Source of the DNA: Prorocentrum cordatum
Lineage: Eukaryota; Sar; Dinophyceae; Prorocentrales; Prorocentraceae
Direction of reading: 5' to 3'
Assembly: GCA_963575745.1 (NCBI GenBank)
Contig: CAUYUJ010020516.1
Coordinates: forward strand, 442,936 to 506,935
DNA length: 64,000 nt
The position numbers and the translations under genes were made by a program. The notes beneath the pieces are model-generated. The model made no database searches and was not told the DNA's origin. It saw only the letters and a program-made list of their open reading frames with translations. This document shows positions 9,428 through 20,880 of the stretch, in pieces. How positions within the stretch are numbered: position 1 is the first letter of the stretch; every line of letters begins with the position of its first letter.

Positions 9428-10239
9428 AGCTTACTCCCGAGCCTTCTGAGAAGGCCTTCTCCTTCTCACTTGCCCCCCTCGTTCGCCGCCGAGCCTGGGC
9501 GCAGGAGGGACACTGGACTCGCGCACGACGACGGGGCGACCCGCGCTCTGTCCGTGCAGCCGTCGTGCCACCGAGCGGCACGCCGGAGGCATCGCGGTGG
9601 CCCTCGGTCCGGCGGCGGGCCTCGGCCACGCACGGGCGTATTGACAGGGCCTGCAGCCGAGGAGCGGTCCGAGGAGCAGCACCCCTCCTCTCAGCCCAAG
9701 GTCTCAGCTCAAAGGTGGTCTATACTGATGTCGGCGTCTTGGCTGTGCTGTGCCAGCCCCTGGTCCAGCGAGGGGCTAGAGAGGGGATGGACAAGAACGA
9801 AGCCCCTGGAAGCCAGACTTCTTGATCCGTGCCTTGCACTCTTGGCGTCTAGAGATGGAGGCGGCGGTAGCTGGGAGTATGGATAACACGCCGATGGCCG
9901 AACGACGACGTGGCGACCTGAGGCAGGCAAAATACGTGGAAGAGAGGGCGCTTACTCGTAACCTTGTAAGGGCAGCTTGCGCGCGAATGTCAACACAGTC
10001 GACGAGCTTTCTCTACATCGCCCACCTGTGAATTGGCGAACTTGGACGCCCTCGAGAGTACATAGTCTGTCAAGGTGGACTTCTTGTCAATCTCGACGTC
10101 TGGAATCGATGAACGGATGATCGGCATCGCCAGGTCTGGTGCGGAGCTCGATGCGTATCAAGTACCGCGGCCTCTCGCTAGGGAAGCCTGTAGAGATGCT
10201 CGAGCCAAGCGCACGGAGTTTTAAAGGCGACCCTCTCCT

Positions 10240-10352
10240 CCTGCCCTCCTCCCCCAAACTCCTCCTCCTCCTTCCTCTGCTCCCCTTCCTCCTCCTCCTT
10301 CTCCTCCTCCTCCTCCTCCTCCTCCTCCTCCTCCTCCTCCTCCTCCTCCCCT
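10240..10352. repeat. TCC tract
   Basis: CTCCTCCTCC repeats, ending just before an F1 arm at 10366. Confidence 0.95.
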
Positions 10353-10365
10353 CCCCGTTAAATCT

Positions 10366-10537
10366 GCATGAACAAAACTAACTTTCAGGGGTCCGCGCGG
10401 ATTTGCTGGCTCGGCGCTCGACCCCCCCCCCCCCGGCGCGAGGAGCGCGCCCAGGGCGCCGCTGGAGGCGCGGCCAAGCGAGTCAATGCGGCACCGGCGC
10501 GGACCTTCGGAATATTGTTCACACTGATGCTTCTTCT
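10366..10537. mobile_element. F1 copy
   Basis: GCATGAACAAAACTAAC, GGTCCGCGCGGATTTGC, GGCTCGGCGCTCGACC, a C14 run, GAGGAGCGCGCCCAGGGCG, and GGCGCGGACCTTCGG with a worn right end. It begins directly after a TCC tract. Confidence 0.65.
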
Positions 10538-10548
10538 TCGAAGCATTT

Positions 10549-10703
10549 ACCAGCCTGGAGCATATCCCTATCCCTATGCTGGGCACCTCCTCATCACGAT
10601 GCCAATCGTAGGGATTCCCTTATCTTTTGAGGGCGAATCCCTAAGATTGTCATCGCCTTTTGGCGTGTCAATCTTAGGGATAGGGATACGTTCGAGGCTG
10701 GTA
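10549..10703. mobile_element. F8 TIR element
   Basis: TACCAGCCTGGAGCATATCC, CTATCCCTA at the left and TAGGGATAGGGATACG, TTCGAGGCTGGTA at the right; inside, TTTTGAGGGCGAATCCC and CTTTTGGCGTGTC. About 155 bases. Confidence 0.85.
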
Positions 10704-11249
10704 AAGCATGGAGATGAGAGTAAGGGGAAGATAGGAGGGAAGGGCGGGGACAATGGGATGACGCTGCTGTCCGATGCTCATTATCGTAGCCGCAACCCGC
10801 AAGATCTGGACAACAGCCTGCGGAGATGTCCGCTGCGGTCTCGTCTACTCAGCGGCACTGTTTCAGGAACCGGCGTTCTGAAGTGCTGCTGGTGGAAGGC
10901 CCTCTCCCCAGGCAAATGCCCCATTTGCCCTGAAGGGCCCCGAATGTCACTCGAAGGTGCTGAAACATGGGCCAGAGACAGAGTGTGTCTCAAGGAGGCG
11001 CACGACGAAAGAACAAATGATGGTCACCTATCCCCAGGAAAATGCCTCATTTGCCCTGAAAAGCCCCGAATGTCTACTAGAAAATGCCGAAACATGTGCC
11101 AGACACAGAGAGTGAACCGTACGTGCCCGAGTTAGCGCGGCCGCGGAGGAACGCCCCCGCCGCAGAGGCGCACGACGAAAGAACAAATGGTGGCCACTGT
11201 TACAGAAGTGCTGAACCAGACTAGTGCAGGCTACTATTGGAGGCCTGGA

Positions 11250-11435
11250 AAAGGGCACCAACACCAACCAGGGGGCCCCAGGGAGGTGCTTCCACGGGGG
11301 AAGATGATCCTAGATGTCGGTGTTTGTGGTAGTAATATGTCGGCCACCTGGAAGCTCGAATATTACCACCATCACCGAGATTGGGAGCATCTTCCCTCGG
11401 TGGAGGCACACCGCCGATATCGGTGTTGGTGACAA
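11250..11435. repeat. long inverted repeat
   Basis: GGCACCAACACCAACCAGG, GGTGCTTCCACGGGGGAAGA, GTCGGTGTTTGTGGTAGTAA face TATTACCACCATCACCGAG, CATCTTCCCTCGGTGGAGGC, CGATATCGGTGTTGGTG. It is an imperfect 180-base foldback. Confidence 0.65.
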
Positions 11436-11865
11436 GCTCTAGGCCTCCGATACTAAGCGGAGTCAGGTATCTCAAGCCGTGGATAAACCAGGTCATGCCA
11501 AATTTAGCGGGATGCAACATGAACAGGCTGCACTAGGCGATATGAGACCAGAGTGAGCACAACGGTCGATGACTAGAACAACGTTCCATGAGCTATTTAC
11601 AATCAATCAAGACCACGCGTAGGGACAAGTGCGAAGATTAACCACCCGTGAGCAAATCATATCACCACCACCACCATCACAAGGAGCCAGGGATGGTCCT
11701 CGTCTGCTTTGCGGCGCCGCGATCAGGACATCCCTGAACCCTGTCTCGGTGAGGCATAGCGCGCCTCCTCGTAAAGAAGTGGCTCGCTGGTGGTAGTGGT
11801 GACGTATCTCCTCTGTCCGACAACGCACATACCTGGCCGATCCAGATACTCTTGGCGGCGCGCAC

Positions 11866-11998
11866 AAGGAGGTGGAGGGAGGGGGGGGGGCTTCTTAGAA
11901 GGAGGCTGCTTCTTAGAAGGCGCCAGCCTTACATCTGTAGAGAAGGCCCGCGCCTTCTAAGAAGCTTCTAAGAAGCCCTCCCCCCTCCCCCCACCCCC
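11866..11998. mobile_element. F10 hairpin element (CTTCTTAGAAGG)
   Basis: GGAGGGGGGGGGG, CTTCTTAGAAGGAGGCTGC, TTCTTAGAAGGCGCC facing GCGCCTTCTAAGAAGC, TTCTAAGAAGCC and CCCCTCCCCCC. The two arms pair; GGCCTTACATCTRTA lies in the loop. Confidence 0.8.
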
Positions 11999-12179
11999 CT
12001 CTGCGCATGGTGACAAACTCAATGCCCCGCTCGATCAAGATGGGGCCCCGTGAGACCCGACCCCTTACCCAAGGCGAGCGCTTCGCCAGCGCTGCGACGG
12101 CCCCAAGAAGGCCCCGTGAGGGGGGCCCCAGAGGCTGTATAGCGGGGGAAAACCTCCGCGCGGCCTCCCGAGGCAGCTC

Positions 12180-12385
12180 GTCTTGGGGGCGTCAAAAAGG
12201 GGGTGGTCCAAGAGGTGTGTGTGTGTGTGTGTGTGCGCAAATCATGGCCCAGGGCATGTGCGCGTACCAGAGGGGGCCAGGGAACGCACTGCAACAAGAA
12301 GAGGGGCCATGAAATCCGGGAGACATCGTGGCCCCCGCCACGATATCCCCTCCCCCCCCCTAGTCATCAACCTTGCCGCCCCCGA
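12180..12385. repeat. F13 dispersed repeat
   Basis: GGGGTGGTCCAAGAGG, a GT tract (12213-12232), CAAATCATGGCCCAGGGCAT, AACAAGAAGAGGGGCCATG, GCCCCCGCCACGATATCCCC, CCCCTAGTCATCAACC. Other copies are at 30862-31012 and 56165-56350. Confidence 0.7.
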
Positions 12386-13480
12386 TTGTCTGCGAGGCAT
12401 TGGCACGTCTCCTCCAACGCCTGGTGGGGACGCCTGGGCCCCCGAGGCTGGTGGCCCCTGGGGAGGGAACAAAAACACTCTCCAGGGCCGTCCTGTCTGC
12501 CGCCAGGGTCGTCTGCCGCACGGGTGCCGCACAAGTCCGAAGAGGGAGTCGAGCCCTCAACATGTGCTTGCAGATCGTAGCCTGTCTGGAAGGGCACTCC
12601 TGGGCGCTCCCGAGGCGCCCCGCGCGACTTGTCCAGATTCCCAGGGAGCGTGGCTTGCAATCCAGATCTCCAGACGTCTGCACACGGTCCCCCCCCCCGG
12701 GACGGCTTCTCGTCCCGAGTCGCCCCTCTCGACGGTCCCGGGAGACCCTGGCGAGGCGAGGGCCCCCTGGAGGACGCACCCGTCCAACACCGCCCGTCGC
12801 CGTTCTTCCACGACCCGAGGGGGGTCTGGGGAGGGAGAGGCAGCCTTGTCCTGCTTTGGCGACCTCTTTCAGCCAGCGGCGCATGCTTACGGGGGGACGG
12901 AGGGCTCCACTGCTGGAGAAGCACCAAAGACCTTCGCACGACCGCGACGGAGCAACGCAGCTCACGGGCTCAAGCGAGGTGCGGAGGGAGCAGCGGCAGG
13001 CGGCCGGCGGCGGCGGCGGCAGGGCCGAGCTGCCCGAGCGGGGGCGCCGAGGCGCCTTCGCACGGACTCCGGGGCGGTGGAGGCCTCGGAGGCGGCGTCG
13101 CAGGCCGCGATGCCTCCCCTCTCCTCGCTCCCAGGGCGCGGGGGCGGCGGCGGGGGGGAGGGGGGGGAGGGGCGCGGGGGCGGCGGCGGGGGGGAGGGGG
13201 CCACCTCCCATGGGCCCGGTGTGCTGTGTTTCGCGGCAGCGCCCGGTGAGGGGCCCCGCTGGCGCCCCGCCCCCGCCCCCCTGGTCACTCCTTTCACGGT
13301 TCGCGCTGGCGCCGTCTGGGAATGCCAGGGAAGGAAGGACGGAGAACGCCCGGATGCCATGGAATGGGGAAGCGCGGATCATGTGATTCATACTCAAAAA
13401 ACCTGCGATGGATGATTACGCGCAGCTAGTCGCACCACAGGGGCTTGCTAAGCATTGACAACTGGTTTGCTCCCTCCTCT
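12386..13480. other. gene-free GC-rich stretch
   Basis: All six frames are open for long distances only because the sequence is very GC-rich (GGCGGCGG and GGGGGCGGCGGCGGG runs at 12990-13205). No recognisable protein motif. Confidence 0.5.
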
Positions 13481-13487
13481 CCCCTTC

Positions 13488-13700
13488 ATCGTCCTCCTCC
13501 TCCTCCTGTTCCTTCTCCTCCTCCCCGTCCTCCTCCCCGTCCTCCTCCTCCTCCTCCTCCTCCTCCTCCTCCTCCTGATCCTCCTCCTCGCTCCTATCAC
13601 ATCCCTCTTCCTCCCTCCTTCTTCGTTCTTCCCCCCGTCGTCGTCCTCCTCCTCCTGATTCGCCCTCTCCTTCTCCTCTCATCGTCCTCGTCCCCCTCAT
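13488..13700. repeat. TCC tract, interrupted
   Basis: CTCCTCCTCC with GTCCTCC and TTCTCC interruptions; all long frames here are low-complexity. Confidence 0.95.
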
Positions 13701-13874
13701 TGCATCAGGAATTGCGTCACACAGGGGCGGAAGGAGGGAAGGAACCTGGAGCAGGCGAGGGGGTTCGAGGGAGGCGGGGGCTGGGGCGAATCGGCCAGCT
13801 TGATCACGCTACTGTTGTCGGCCTGCGCTCCAGGAGCCCGAGGGGGACCTCCAGCGTGAACCTTCTGTCTCCTT

Positions 13875-14019
13875 CGGCGGTGGACAAACCACCCTTTAGC
13901 AAACCACCCTTTGGCGAAAACGGCCTGGGACCGAAACCGGACCTGGACCTGCAAAGATGACGGCCGTGACGCCCTCTCGCGAGCCGAAAACGGCCACTTC
14001 GCTCATCGACGTGTCAGGG
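13875..14019. mobile_element. F7 element, right end replaced by F2
   Basis: Family of about 165 bases: GACAGACCTCCCTTTAG at the left, GACGCCCTCTCGCGA in the middle, CGACGTGTCAGGG then GGAGGTCTGTC at the right. This copy (GGTGGACAAACCACCC) stops at GTGTCAGGG where F2 begins. Confidence 0.7.
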
Positions 14020-14199
14020 TACAGTCGGGGCGTTGACCTAAGGAACCCTAAATAAGGAACGGGGCTCCTTTCTCCCATAAAATGAACTTCGATTGTCCAT
14101 GGAAAACCTCAGGAAAACCCGAGGATCACTGTAAAACAACTGAGGAACACGGAGCCCCTCCCGAACGAAAAGGGATCCTTCTTCAGGGCCCCGACTGTA
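14020..14199. mobile_element. F2 TIR element, copy abutting an F7 element
   Basis: TACAGTCGGGGCGTTGACC to CAGGGCCCCGACTGTA. It starts exactly where the F7 element (13875-14019) would continue after CGACGTGTCAGGG, so it probably inserted into F7 and removed or displaced its right end. Confidence 0.8.
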
Positions 14200-15754
14200 A
14201 GAGGCCTATCCACCTCCGACGCCTTCGCTGCGCGGCAAGAGTGCTCCGCTGCGCAGCCGCGTGCGCACACGCCCCGGCTGCCGCAGCAACATCTGCGTGC
14301 ACCACGCGGCCGCACCACGGGGCCCTGGGGCCGGGCAGAGTAGGCACGTGCACCATACGCGGACCACTTTCCAGCCCGACATCTCCAAGATCGCACTGCA
14401 TCCTGTTCCTGGAGGATCCGATTCCGATGGAGAACCCAGCAGCCCAAGGGGCTGGAACACCGCGGTTCGAGTCACGTGCGAAGAGTGCAGAGGCCAGCTG
14501 CTGGATACGCGCGGGGGGGGGCTGGCGTAGTCAGCCGCACGAGGGTCGAACCCTGGGGAGGCACGCGGCCGCATGTGCTCCCAACTCTCGCCCAGGCTGG
14601 CCACGTCGTGCGTACACATGTGTACAACATCGGGGTCAGAGACACTCGGGACAAAGAAGCGTCTTTCCCGCCGGGAGCACACGTAGGACAAGGAGGAGGA
14701 GGATGCGATGAGGACGACGACGGGGCTCTTCTCCCACCGCGGGCCTGGGAGTGCCCAGCCCCCTCACAGGGCACGAGTCGATCACAGAAGTGAAATCAAC
14801 CAAGTCGTTTCGGTCTGCCCCCCCCCCCCCCCCCCATCGCCCCCCTCGTCCTCACTCCCTCCTTCCGTCTTCTGTCCTTGTGCGCAGCGCCTTGCAATAG
14901 AATGAAGAGGACGACGATGACGTGCGGAGGAGCAAGAGGACGACAACCTTGACGAGGGGAAGGCGGACGGAATAACACCGTGTTCTATGAGCAGCAATCC
15001 CCCGCGTTGCGCTTGGGTATCCATCGTTATCCAGAGCAGATTCTAAGTTCCTGGTGCACGCTCTGCCGTAGCAGATCCCATAAACTTGCTGCTGTCCGAG
15101 CTTTCTTCGGCTACTCCTAAGCATTCCCTAACGGCGCTGGCGCGAATCGTGACGTGACCCCCCCCTCTGGTCACGCGCGTGATCGCCAAAGAGTGCAGTT
15201 AACCCGTACAACAAAGACGCGCGATGAGGACGCAAGGGCCTTGGAAGGCCATGCCGACACTTTGCGAGCGGGGCGCGGGAGCGGCCAAGCATGGGCCGAA
15301 GAGGAAGGATGCAACGGCAACCTTGGAAACTGGCTCATGTTTGCAATGCGGGTTGACTGTAAAAAACGTTTTCATGGCGAGCAGGAGGAGCAGGAGGACG
15401 ACGACGCCGACCGACAACGATCCAGCGCCGTTCCCTGACGAGCTCCGAGGGCCCCTCGTTCCCAGGGCAATGGCCCCAAATCTCCGACGGCATGGTTTTT
15501 GATCAGTCCGCGCGCCTCGCCTCCGCTTCGTCGCCTGGGGACTGCCTCTGGTTGGCAGAACGTGAAAGAGATACAGTCGGACCCGGGACAGAAGAGCATC
15601 CTTCAAGAGCCTGAGACCCTGCGCCTACCAAACTGAGGAGCATTCGACGGCGCCCTGCCCCAGGATGTCTGGTAACACCCAACAAACACGAAGAACATCA
15701 GGGTACCCTCACCGAGTCGACCTCGATCCTATGCCTCGGTCCGACTGTAGAAGG
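14200..15754. other. gene-free stretch
   Basis: No family recognised. It has a C17 run (14817-14834) and mixed unique sequence; several frames of 80-200 codons show no protein-like composition. Confidence 0.45.
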
Positions 15755-15885
15755 AAGGGGGAAGGTTTCTTAGTCTTAGAAGAAGGCTGCCTTTCAGAAG
15801 GCGCGGGCTTTACCTATTAAAAAAAGGCCCGCGCCTTCTAAGAAGCACCATCCTTCTAAGAAGCCTTCCCCCCCTCCCCATACCC
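15755..15885. mobile_element. F10 copy
   Basis: GGAAGGTTTCTTAGTC, TTTCAGAAGGCGCGGGC facing CCCGCGCCTTCTAAGAAGC, CCTTCTAAGAAGCC, then CCCCCCCTCCCC. Confidence 0.75.
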
Positions 15886-16092
15886 CCCTCTGCGCGTGGC
15901 TGGCTTGGGCCCCAGGGACACCAGAAATGGATCCAGGACGAGACAGGGGTCGGGTCGGACGAGTGGGGCGGGGGAGGGAGACCTCCCAGAGACGAGCAGG
16001 AGGCGGAGGATTAGCAGGATTCGCAACATTGGCGCAATCAGGCTTCACGAGCGCGACGAAGCCAAAACAGAGGGCAGCCTCCGGCGTCGAGC

Positions 16093-16300
16093 CGCTCCTC
16101 CTCGTCCTCCTCCTCGTCCTCCTCCTCCTCCTCGTCCTCCTCCTCCTCCTCCTCATCCGCATCGCTCCCAATCCCCCTCCTCCCCGTCCCGCCCTCGCCT
16201 CGTCCTCCGGCCTACCCCGCGCGAGGCCGCCGCGCGCAACGGGAGCAACGACGACGACGACGACGACCACGACGACGACGACGACGACGACGACGCGAGC
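16093..16300. repeat. TCC tract followed by GAC tract
   Basis: GCTCCTCCTCGTCCTCC repeats (16093-16152), then GACGACGACGACGACC (16248-16296). Confidence 0.9.
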
Positions 16301-16566
16301 GGGATCGAGCAGGTGAGGGGAAACGTCGGGCAGCGACATCGCGCGCTGTGGGGCGTGAGAAGGGGCCCATGCTTCCCCCCTCTGGGCCTGCCCTCGACTA
16401 TCGTTGCCACTGGCTTCCGGGCCGTATAACTCGGCCCTCCGGCAGCCGCTCCCAGCGACCCCAGGGACGCTCCCGGCGAGGCGCGGCCGCTGGGAGGCAC
16501 CCCGAGGCTGGAAGCCCGCCTAGGGCCGACAGCAGCGCCCGAGCACCTCGAAGACCTAGCGTGCCA

Positions 16567-16694
16567 GCGCTCGGACGTCCACTCCCTGTGTCTGTTCCGA
16601 CTTCAGGCGTGCTTTCTTCACTGCATGATCCAGGATGCTCCGCAGCGGTCCTCGCCGAGGGGAATAAAAAGGCGCACGTCCGAGCGGTGCCAAG
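16567..16694. mobile_element. F6 TIR element, diverged
   Basis: AGCGCTCGGACGTCCACTCC then CTGTGTCTG at the left; AGGCGCACGTCCGAGCGGTG at the right; GGTCCTCGCCGAGG inside. Confidence 0.7.
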
Positions 16695-16904
16695 CCGAGA
16701 ACCTAAAAGAGCATGTTTTGTTTGGACTCTGGCAAATGTACTTGCATGGAGGGGGGAGGGCTGAAACCTGAAGCAAGGCGCACATGATTTGACGTGCGGA
16801 AATCGCGCACGCCGAAAAACACTTGCACTCTCGTATTCGATCGAGAAAACGAAGAGGCATTAGGGGGTGAGTGGACGCCATGCAAATCAACTTACATGGC
16901 TCTG

Positions 16905-17135
16905 AAGAACAGCAGGCTCAATCGGGGATCTGCTGACGCGGGTCAGTCATGCCTTGCAGACTCCTGCAGACCCTGCAAGATCCTGCGCCCAAACCTGGGT
17001 CGACGCGAAGCATCCTGCGAGATCCTGCAGGATCCTGCACCCCAAGCCCGGGTCAACACGACTCTGGCCCTGCAGGATCCTGCAAAAGGTCTGGCGCTCT
17101 GGCTGACCCCCGTGTGCATTGACCCTCGTGTCAAG
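16905..17135. repeat. CCTGCAGGATCC-rich dispersed repeat
   Basis: GGGATCTGCTGACGCGGGTC, several ATCCTGCAGGATCCTGCA words, then GGCTGACCCCCGTGTGC and ATTGACCCTCGTGTC. A shorter relative is at 35665-35910. Confidence 0.65.
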
Positions 17136-17349
17136 GCTCCCGCCATGCCTCAATTACTTCGGCACCGGGCCCCGGAAAGCCGCACCGTTTTCCCACGCTC
17201 GGTTTCCCACCCCGAGTGGCTCTTTGACGGTCCCTGGGCCCAACGCGAAGGCCCCTCAAAATTTGGCGCTCTGGCTGACACCCGGCTCGAGGCTCCCGAC
17301 TCACACCTGAGCGGGAGAGCCCGGCGGCGGCGGCCGGGAGAGCTTGGCG

Positions 17350-17482
17350 GCGCGCAGAAGGGGGTGGAGGGAGGGGGAAGGCTTCTCAGAAGGGGGCTGC
17401 TTCTTCGAAGGCGGCGGCCTTACATCTATACAGAAGGACCGCGCCTTCTAAGAAGCAGGCGTGCTTCTAAGAAACTTCCCCG
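17350..17482. mobile_element. F10 copy
   Basis: GGCTTCTCAGAAGGGGGCTG, TTACATCTATACAGAAGG, GCGCCTTCTAAGAAGC, GTGCTTCTAAGAAAC. Confidence 0.75.
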
Positions 17483-17660
17483 AGACCCGACGAGCCCCCC
17501 GCCTCCGCCGCGGGCGGCCCACGCGCACAGCGGCGAACCCGCGCGGCCCTGGCCGGCGGCCATGGCCGGCGGCCCGGCGGGCTGCGGGCGGCTACGGGGG
17601 GGGTGCGCGCTGGGGCGGGGCGGCGCCTCCCCGCGGGGGCCGGTCGGCGCGCGCGGTGCC

Positions 17661-17790
17661 GTCCTCCTCCTCCTCCTCCTCCTTCTCCTCCTCCTCCTCC
17701 TCCTCCTCCTCCTCCTCCTCCTCCTCCTCCTCCCTTTCCGTCTCCTCCTCCTCCCTTTCCGCCTCCTCCGCCTCCTCCTGGGGTGCGCGG
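17661..17790. repeat. TCC tract
   Basis: CTCCTCCTCC with two CTCCCTTTCCG variants at the end. Confidence 0.95.
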
Positions 17791-17999
17791 CGCGCAGATC
17801 GTTGCGTGCTGTGCGGCGGCAAAGTGGAGCGACGATCCAAGACGGGATGTTCGCGAGAAAGCATGACGACCTCACGCAGGGGCTTACGCGGGCCAGTAGC
17901 GCGGCACGATGAGCTGGAAGCGAGGGCGCTTACGCGCGACCGTACGCGAGCAGCTTGCGCGCCAAATGTCAGCGAAGACGCGCCTGCTTTCTTCTGTCG

Positions 18000-19090
18000 C
18001 TCAATTGAACGACGACCAGAAGGAGCGCGAAATCAAGAACGATCGGCCGCAGAAACGCCTGGGTGCACCAAGGGCGTTCCTCTGGACCCGGACTGCATCT
18101 TGTTTTTCGGCGTCTTCACTGCAAGGGAGAGCGTGCTTGCCCCCAGCCCCCGGCTACCACCGAAAGACACGCACCAGAACCCACTCCAGCGAAGGCTCGA
18201 GCGTGCGCGTGTCTGGCACGCCCGAAATGGGACCGGAAGCATGAGACCTACACCCATCAGCAAAAGTTGCCAAAAGATGTTAGTGACCGCTCTGCTCCAA
18301 GAAAAGACAGCGTCCGCAGCGATTTCCGACACGGAATCACACTCACAGTTGCAGAAGCTGGTGTGGGTCTCCGTCCCCACTCTTTCCGTCGCAACTTCGG
18401 TCCCCCGATCTATGGGTTGTAACAGGGGATATGTCGACCCCTGCCTCAGGCTTCAGTGGTTTCCCGAACGGACCAGAAAGTTTGGGCCCAACCCTGGGAT
18501 ATACGATGGGGGGGCGTCCATCCTCGATGGGGGTGCGTCCGAATAGCCCACCTAGGGTGTATCCCTGGCCCTCCTTTACTGAGCAGCTTCATTCTTCGTC
18601 GAAAAGTCGGGGGTTGGGGGAGAACGAACGCCTGCGAAGTTGGTTGTTCTCGCACCGGGGAGCCAACGTTTCGAGCCCCCGGGTAGAGGCTCCTTCTGAG
18701 AGAGCGAGCTGGGTGGGGTCGCCATCCGCGACGGCTGCAGAGAGCAGCGACCAGTGAGGCGACCACTGGTGGGAACCCGTGCTGCCCAGACCCCTCCCAA
18801 CCCTTCACTCGACCTCCCAAGCGGGAGAGGGGAGGGGAAACGACGGGGAAGAGGGGAGAAAGGAGAAACAGGTGGAGGAAAAAAAAGAAAATCCGCCGAC
18901 CCTGTCGGCGTGTGTGAGGGGCTTGTCTGCTCGAGTCGTCGTCTCCGTCAGTCGTCGTCTCCGTCCTCCCCTTCCCTGCACACTCCTCCTCAAGCTTATC
19001 AGCGAGAGAAAAAACCAGCAAAGACGTAATCGAGTCGAAGAGAAGCCCCTTCCCTATTGATCCCTACCCTGGAAGGGGCGGGGGATCCCA
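18000..19090. other. gene-free stretch
   Basis: Mostly unique sequence with GATGGGGGGGCGTCC and ATCCTCGATGGGGGTGCG words; a piece of it (GTATCCCTGG, GTCGGGGGTTGGGGGAGAA) recurs in altered form at 58035-58110. No gene seen. Confidence 0.45.
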
Positions 19091-19092
19091 GG

Positions 19093-19241
19093 TTACGTCG
19101 GGCACGTCCCCCTACAGGCCGATTTGGGGCGAAAGAATGTTAATATCCCCAAAAATATTTCAGAACAAATCACACAACCGTCTCCAGGCTACGTTTTTTA
19201 CTCTTTTTGAGTTTTCCTCCTGGAAGGGAGCAGCCCCGACT
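19093..19241. mobile_element. F3 copy, worn
   Basis: ACGTCGGGCACGTCCCCCTA then CAGGCCGATT at the left; TTTTCCTCCTGGAAGGGAGC then AGCCCCGACTT at the right. Confidence 0.65.
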
Positions 19242-19261
19242 TCATCCCAGGAGGGGAGGTC

Positions 19262-19548
19262 AGATACCCATCCCACCCCCTCTGGGGGCCCCGGGGGCCT
19301 CACAGAGCACCGAGACGGGCCAGGAGTGCCCCTAAGAGGCCCCCGAGACGGTCCGAGGGGGCCCCCAATCGCCAAACGACCTGTCCGAAAAAACGCCTTC
19401 TCGCCCTCCAGGCTGCCCAGGACGCCCCCGAGACGGTCCGAGAGGGTCCCCGATCGCCAGACGACCTGTCCGAAGACGCCTTCTCGCCCTCCAGACTGCC
19501 CGGGACGCCCCCAAGACGCCCCCAGGACTGCCCCTGGACACGCTGCCC
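19262..19548. repeat. CCCCCAAGACG-type degenerate repeat
   Basis: Variants of CCCCGAGACGGTCCGA and CGCCCCCAAGACGCC repeated every 15-20 bases, with two copies of a 75-base unit (CGACCTGTCCGAA, CGCCTTCTCGCCCTCC). Confidence 0.75.
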
Positions 19549-19549
19549 G

Positions 19550-20454
19550 ATGCGGCCTCCTCCCGAGAGAAGGCTGAGGGCGGACGCCCACAGCCTGCGC
19601 GAGCTTCCCAGGCCAAGTCCCGTAGCGAAGGCGCACCCTGGACACAGCGGGATACAGCCAAAAACCCTGATAAGGACGCGCGGTAAGGACGCAAGACCCT
19701 TGGGAGCCGAAGTTGGGATTTTTGGGGCGGCGGACGACGAACAGCTCAAGGACGCAAGAGCAAGGAAGAGCAAGGACGCAAGGGTACCCTGAGCAAAGTC
19801 GCGCGTCCTTACTAGGATTTTTGACTGTACTGGGGGCCGTTTTGGCTTTCTTGCAGATTGCCAGCCGCTTGCTGGCAGCCTCAACAGCGACGCCGTGCTG
19901 TCGAACGACGACCTGCTGCCCATTTTCGCCCGGGTGACCGAGGAACTCTTTGAATCGGTGGAGGGCGGCTGGTGCCGCCGTGGCGCGGCTCTGATTGTAT
20001 CCAGTGGCACTGGCGGTGCTGGAACGAAATAGCAGACCACCTTGCGAATCACACAGTGAATGCAGAGAAGTCGTGGAATCAACGATTCGAGCCTCCCTGC
20101 GGTTGGGTTGATGCGGAAAACATGAACTTTCTCATCCCGCGGACGGGGGCACCCGCGCTGACAGGTGCCGGCGTGAAACAGTGAAGCCCGCGCATGTGTG
20201 AATGGAACGTAGGTAATCTTCCCGCTCGGCCACGCGGGCTGATTTTTCACCTCTCCTATCTCGCCTATCACTGCAGAGGCGATTGCTCTCGAGGATGCTT
20301 TGAACTTCTTGCACGGACTTGTACACGCACCCAGCGTAGAATTATGTTTTTTACTACGCTCGCTGGTTAAAGAGCACTCCCGAGAGGACCCCAAGAGGCA
20401 CAAATGCATTGATTTCCCCCTGCTTTTTTGGGGGGGGCGTTCTCGCCTTTTCCA
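19550..20454. other. gene-free stretch
   Basis: AAGGACGCAAGA words at 19670-19790; otherwise no recognisable gene or repeat. Confidence 0.45.
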
Positions 20455-20880
20455 CTTCCCGCCGCCCCAAGACCGCACAAGAGGCCCCCGAGATCGCCCC
20501 AAGACGGCCCAAGAGGCCCCCAAGAGGACCCCAAAACAACCCAAGAGGACCCCAAGACAGCCCAAGAGGCCTCCAAGACAGCCCCAAGATGCCTCCAAGA
20601 GGACCCAAAAACAACCCAAGAGGACCCCAAGATCGCCCCAAGACGGCCCAAGAGGCCTCCAAGAGGACCCCAAGACAGCCCCAAACGCCTCCAAAACGAC
20701 CCAAGAGGCCCCCAAGACGGCTCCAAGAGCGTGCCCAGACAGGGGGCCCGAGCGGACATCTCGAACCCTCGACCCGAAGAGGCTCCCAAGAGGCTCCCAA
20801 GAGGCCTTCAAGAGGCGCCCCAGGGGCCCCGAAATTCCTCCCCAGAGGCCCCCGAGAGACTTCCGAAGAGACCTCAAAAA
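20455..20880. repeat. CCCAAGAGGCC degenerate repeat block
   Basis: CCCAAGAGGACCCC and GACGGCCCAAGAGGCC units, then the fixed module GGGGGCCCGAGCGGACATC. Preceded by GGCGTTCTCGCC. Confidence 0.85.

Noticed and set aside
12183-13415. 410-codon plus frame and 345-codon minus frame
   Set aside because: Very high GC leaves several frames open together; Arg/Gly/Pro/Ala-rich composition, no motif, and the frame crosses dispersed repeat F13.
19300-20877. 525-codon minus frame rich in Leu-Gly-Ala-Ser-Trp
   Set aside because: Produced by the CCCAAGA-type repeats (a repeating Gly-Leu-Leu-Gly-Ala-Ser-Trp pattern); not a gene.
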